19,073 nt of DNA from an uncultured Bacteroidales bacterium. Its GTDB lineage: Bacteria > Bacteroidota > Bacteroidia > Bacteroidales > Paludibacteraceae. The translations under genes and the position numbers were made by a program. How positions within the stretch are numbered: position 1 is the first letter of the stretch; each line of letters starts with the position of its first letter. Below the pieces are notes generated by a model that made no database searches, was not told the DNA's origin, and saw only the letters and a list, made by a program, of their open reading frames with translations. Shown one piece after another: positions 17,201-19,073 of this stretch. The DNA lies in assembly GCA_937911235.1 (NCBI GenBank), contig CALDPN010000186.1, positions 1 through 19,073 of the forward strand, given 5' to 3'.

Positions 17201-19073
17201 AAGGTGTTTTACTAACTGTTGATGGCATTAAGACTGCTACAAATCAAACTGTAGATCCTAAGGAAGTGAAATATGACCGCTACAATGCTAATGTTCGTCC
17301 AGGTGCAAACTTAACATACGGAGCATACCAAGGTAAAGAGGCTTCTACTCTACAAGCGGACTCAGAAACAGGTGTTCCTACTATTTATTGGGTAGGTGTA
17401 TCTGAAAAATGGGACGACCGCAACAACTGGGCATACTTTACAACAAATGAAGCTTCACTTGCAAGCGAGGAACCTCAAGCGCGTGCTCTACGACAAACTC
17501 AACGTCTGTCTTGCATAAATGACCTACCAGATAATCTTAAGGCTGTAATTACAGAAGACCAAGTTGTAGTATTAAAAGGAGGAGAACGCAAATGGCCTCA
17601 ACTTCCAAGTTCATTTGATGCAGACGTTCGTGAATCAGAATCTGGCATTCCTGCAGAAGAACAAGTATCTGCTGGTGTTGGTGTTAAAGTAAATGGCCAG
17701 CAAATTCCTGTTACCAAATTTGCAGACAACATTGAACTAAAATATGGTGCTGCAATTAAAGGCATAGAACATTTAGTAGTTAATGAAGTAAATCATGAAG
17801 TAAATCACTATGGTAGTGCAACAACAAACTTTATCGCTCCACGTGATGGTTGGGTTCTTGTAGGTACTATTGTAAAACCATTCAAAAATGGCACATCTGG
17901 CGAAACTCGTAATATCGTTTCTGGTGACTATTTCCTAAATCACTTACCAAAAGTAAAAATGCACCAAATCGAGACAAAAACAGGAGATCAAGCTAGTGAC
18001 TTTACTTGGGCAAACTCATTTAAGGAATTGTACATAGAAGTTCCTCCATATTCAGTGTTTGCAATACAAATACCAGACCAATATGGTCAATATGGTCTTA
18101 CTGCTGCAAACTATTATAAGAAATATGGTGTTAAATATGACCCTACAGAACCTATTGTTTATAAGCCATTTGTGGGCAGATTTGTAAATGAAAGTGGAAA
18201 CCACCCTATCAAGTACGAAGGTCTAACAAGTGGTAAATACAACCTTTTAAATAATAGTTACCCATGTAATATTGATGCTAAGAAATTAGTAGATTTAGCA
18301 GGGGGTGAACTTCAATACTATGATGGAGGTTCATTTAAACCTCTAACAGGTGTAGATGGTGAAGTATTACTAAAACCACAACACGGTTTCATTTTCAAAC
18401 CAGCAAGTGGAAACACTCTAACAATTACTAAAGAAATGTTAGCAGATGGTAATACACGTTCTCGTTCTGCCGAAATGGAAATGCCAACATTCTCATTGAA
18501 CGTAGTTAATGCAAATACTAAGATACATAATAGTAATGTAGCTATTCGTTACGATGAGTTCTTAGGCGAAGGTAATATTTCTGAAAACAATGTAGAAAAA
18601 GCATTTGCTTCTACAGTGAAAGAATCTCCAGAGTTATACATTGTGGCAAACGATGGTAAGTATTCAAGTATTGATATTGCAACAGAATCGCAAGTAATTC
18701 CACTTGGTCTTAAGATTAAACAACCAATGAACGTACGCTTTGAAAAAGCATGGTTCAGAGGCTTTAGTCATGCAACCTTAGTAGATAAAGTTACTGGTGA
18801 AGAATATGACCTTATGACACAAACCTACACTACAAAGAAATTAGCAGTAGGTGACATCGAAGGTAGATTCTTCCTTAACCTAGAAGAAGGAGTTATTGAA
18901 GATGAACTTCCAGAAGAAGGTGGTGATGTTTCTACAGAGATAGAAGATAACACTTCTACAAATGCAGAAATCAACATTATGGTGGAAGAGTCTGATAACA
19001 CTATTAGAGTAATTACAAATGGAGTTGAACTAAAAACTATCTACGTAAGCGATATGGCTGGGCGTACAATGAA
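14296..19073 (+). CDS. Giant T9SS-exported surface protein C (3' partial), paralogue of protein A
   Basis: The frame is open from the ATG at 14296 to the window end (1592 codons plus two bases); its stop lies outside. The signal peptide is MKRFYKNTLISRVCNQ, then LRVVALLCVLLGVGSTAWA. Residues about 37-405 are not closely related to protein A, although part resembles its second beta domain in style. From about residue 406 (LLSYNPI...) the protein follows A throughout. The shared parts are a beta sandwich with TYGYRAYV, a right-handed beta-helix (about 660-905, including SGYDGVTFENNEFEA and LFMNNVFWNTN), a V-G-V-S-E-K-W-D-D-R-N-N-W region near 1030, then FVN...SYP and ESPELYIVAND. A Glu-rich linker follows and then the beginning of a type A sorting tail (ELKTIYVSDMAGRTM). 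By comparison with A about 40 residues are missing. An A-rich leader without a Shine-Dalgarno sequence precedes the ATG, as is usual in Bacteroidetes. Confidence 0.88.
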   Translation, partial: MKRFYKNTLISRVCNQTLRVVALLCVLLGVGSTAWAATGFHSDGDNKVFSFKFNRLNEWLNYDATGQTEKNLGSFEYGQSLTLDEFYYRTYLTEGDNVCIGSVYAKIDKEEDWKEIGIVDRNLSRTWDNGNNNDKYYYQEWKRWETKDILPKTVGSHTFYLQVKAPVGNPCGSGEIYTQEYKFTYTIKDPGVYLGGNGATGKGDQYDPCEYVGTSSTHTSYTTVYRFRLIAQNEWFRISDKASENTSFTNKSKHKDSDDIGATLKVSTDTNGPYEFRANISVDQLTEGYSEPIYFYYDKNTRYCWVEATQKIAYTLKFEDGREYGCTDLENGVSCVQTIELEEGTHKFKVYKNGNPYYRSTAINNSLSPQTSLTPGDNWTTLNISKYGTCTFTMSDNVKLKIDYEEQPEPVLLSYNPIISADNKSATLSAYLQGTLCTTGGIAEYGFVFCSGGNGCVPTKTSTKKVATGLGLGRGDEFTYTATTIDNEFLGGVTYGYRAYVKIGEEIYLSRETNYFRLEDDCVPQPAGQGVVTFTIDASYGADYENDCKLIYGSLQTAINKLRNSYKSDDPLDEYVTNETSGGDSYNLNQPVIFNVKNYNDGTQSYCYQGNKTAGISGGGDASEKSLALIFKDFNRNDNANKNNTLTIKGVSDNAEINNRPKVHHIILRNSRNIVLENLLIISDPTGNREDDALEFDLDRGDFWNVNVGDRGHNILVKDCMIGSNGFTGLHASGYDGVTFENNEFEAVMKKTGNDDNTIKWGASAKFMMCKNIKFIRNNFRGEHATLVWLQECENVLFMNNVFWNTNQYDYSGCTAIRLVAQYDRDIDKHGFYYNTFFLADNVNNEKYNFMKFDLSPDNGGGSADNYIKDGIEFMYNNCYSYDTDVPGRNSEPFLEINLGDKFPKICNNNFWSLYDQKQWIAADSPADYNSVFEFGCNSDFTNVSELVCKTTATGPASLVIKGGGNLNKGVLLTVDGIKTATNQTVDPKEVKYDRYNANVRPGANLTYGAYQGKEASTLQADSETGVPTIYWVGVSEKWDDRNNWAYFTTNEASLASEEPQARALRQTQRLSCINDLPDNLKAVITEDQVVVLKGGERKWPQLPSSFDADVRESESGIPAEEQVSAGVGVKVNGQQIPVTKFADNIELKYGAAIKGIEHLVVNEVNHEVNHYGSATTNFIAPRDGWVLVGTIVKPFKNGTSGETRNIVSGDYFLNHLPKVKMHQIETKTGDQASDFTWANSFKELYIEVPPYSVFAIQIPDQYGQYGLTAANYYKKYGVKYDPTEPIVYKPFVGRFVNESGNHPIKYEGLTSGKYNLLNNSYPCNIDAKKLVDLAGGELQYYDGGSFKPLTGVDGEVLLKPQHGFIFKPASGNTLTITKEMLADGNTRSRSAEMEMPTFSLNVVNANTKIHNSNVAIRYDEFLGEGNISENNVEKAFASTVKESPELYIVANDGKYSSIDIATESQVIPLGLKIKQPMNVRFEKAWFRGFSHATLVDKVTGEEYDLMTQTYTTKKLAVGDIEGRFFLNLEEGVIEDELPEEGGDVSTEIEDNTSTNAEINIMVEESDNTIRVITNGVELKTIYVSDMAGRTM
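14327..14350 (+). repeat. Perfect hairpin inside the signal-peptide codons of protein C
   Basis: The arms GTAGGGTTTG (14327-14336) and CAAACCCTAC (14341-14350) are perfectly complementary around TAAT, starting 31 nt after the A of the start codon. The position and outer GTAGGG...CCCTAC match the hairpin in protein A, but the inner stem bases differ (TTTG here, CTTT there), which points to compensatory change or independent origin. It is translated as part of the signal peptide. Confidence 0.75.
17785..17808 (+). repeat. 12-bp tandem duplication in protein C
   Basis: GAAGTAAATCAT is followed directly by GAAGTAAATCAC, giving a four-residue repeat (EVNH twice). Protein A has only GKKHYTN at the equivalent place, so the duplication is probably recent and in frame. 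Confidence 0.75.

Noticed and set aside
14296..19073. Protein C as a broken gene because no stop is seen
   Set aside because: The frame is open to the window end and aligns with A up to the middle of the sorting tail, so it is cut by the window, not by mutation.

Overview
The window is AT-rich DNA that looks like a Bacteroidales genome carrying a type IX secretion system (T9SS). Evidence for this is the presence of very large signal-peptide proteins with a T9SS type A-like C-terminal sorting domain, A-rich leaders without Shine-Dalgarno sequences, and one textbook Bacteroidetes promoter (TTTG, 19 bp, TATATTTG). Every gene I accept is on the + strand. The species cannot be named from this sequence.

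Layout. (1) 1-5255: giant surface protein A, missing its first codons at the window edge. It has an N-terminal starch-binding-like region, a right-handed beta-helix and a T9SS tail. (2) 5259-5305: a heptamer repeat that folds into a hairpin. (3) 5340-5768: a small Cys-rich exported protein ending in a PLGT motif, one hydrophobic segment and a basic cluster, followed by a strong terminator at 5847-5883. (4) 5935-8456: a compact three-gene operon with its own promoter and operator-like repeats. It encodes an AbiEi-like winged-helix antitoxin/regulator, an AbiEii-like nucleotidyltransferase toxin and a PP2C-type protein phosphatase. The reading frames overlap by 20 and 11 nt, and a perfect terminator closes the unit at 8483-8525. 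(5) 8583-8695: a concentric palindromic element with 13-bp perfect terminal inverted repeats. (6) 8749-14259: giant multi-domain Ig/starch-binding-like protein B, which has a signal peptide but no recognisable sorting tail. (7) 14296-19073: giant protein C, a paralogue of A that runs off the window about 40 residues before its expected end. Its stop codon lies outside the window, but the frame is open throughout.

How the parts fit. A, B and C look like cell-surface or secreted adhesin or glycan-binding proteins. A and C share a C-terminal portion of roughly 1,180 residues (beta-helix, W-G-x-S-x-x-W-D-D-R-N-N-W region, sorting tail) but have different N-termini, so the N-terminus seems to be the exchangeable binding part. 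The AbiE-like operon sits between these directly repeated paralogues as a self-contained cassette with its own promoter and terminator.

The most notable item is the AbiEi-AbiEii-PP2C operon. A phosphatase translationally coupled to a type IV toxin-antitoxin pair suggests a phospho-regulated abortive-infection module. The second most notable theme is palindromic DNA: two paralogous signal-peptide coding regions each contain a GTAGGG...CCCTAC-type hairpin, and a 113-bp nested palindrome lies upstream of protein B.
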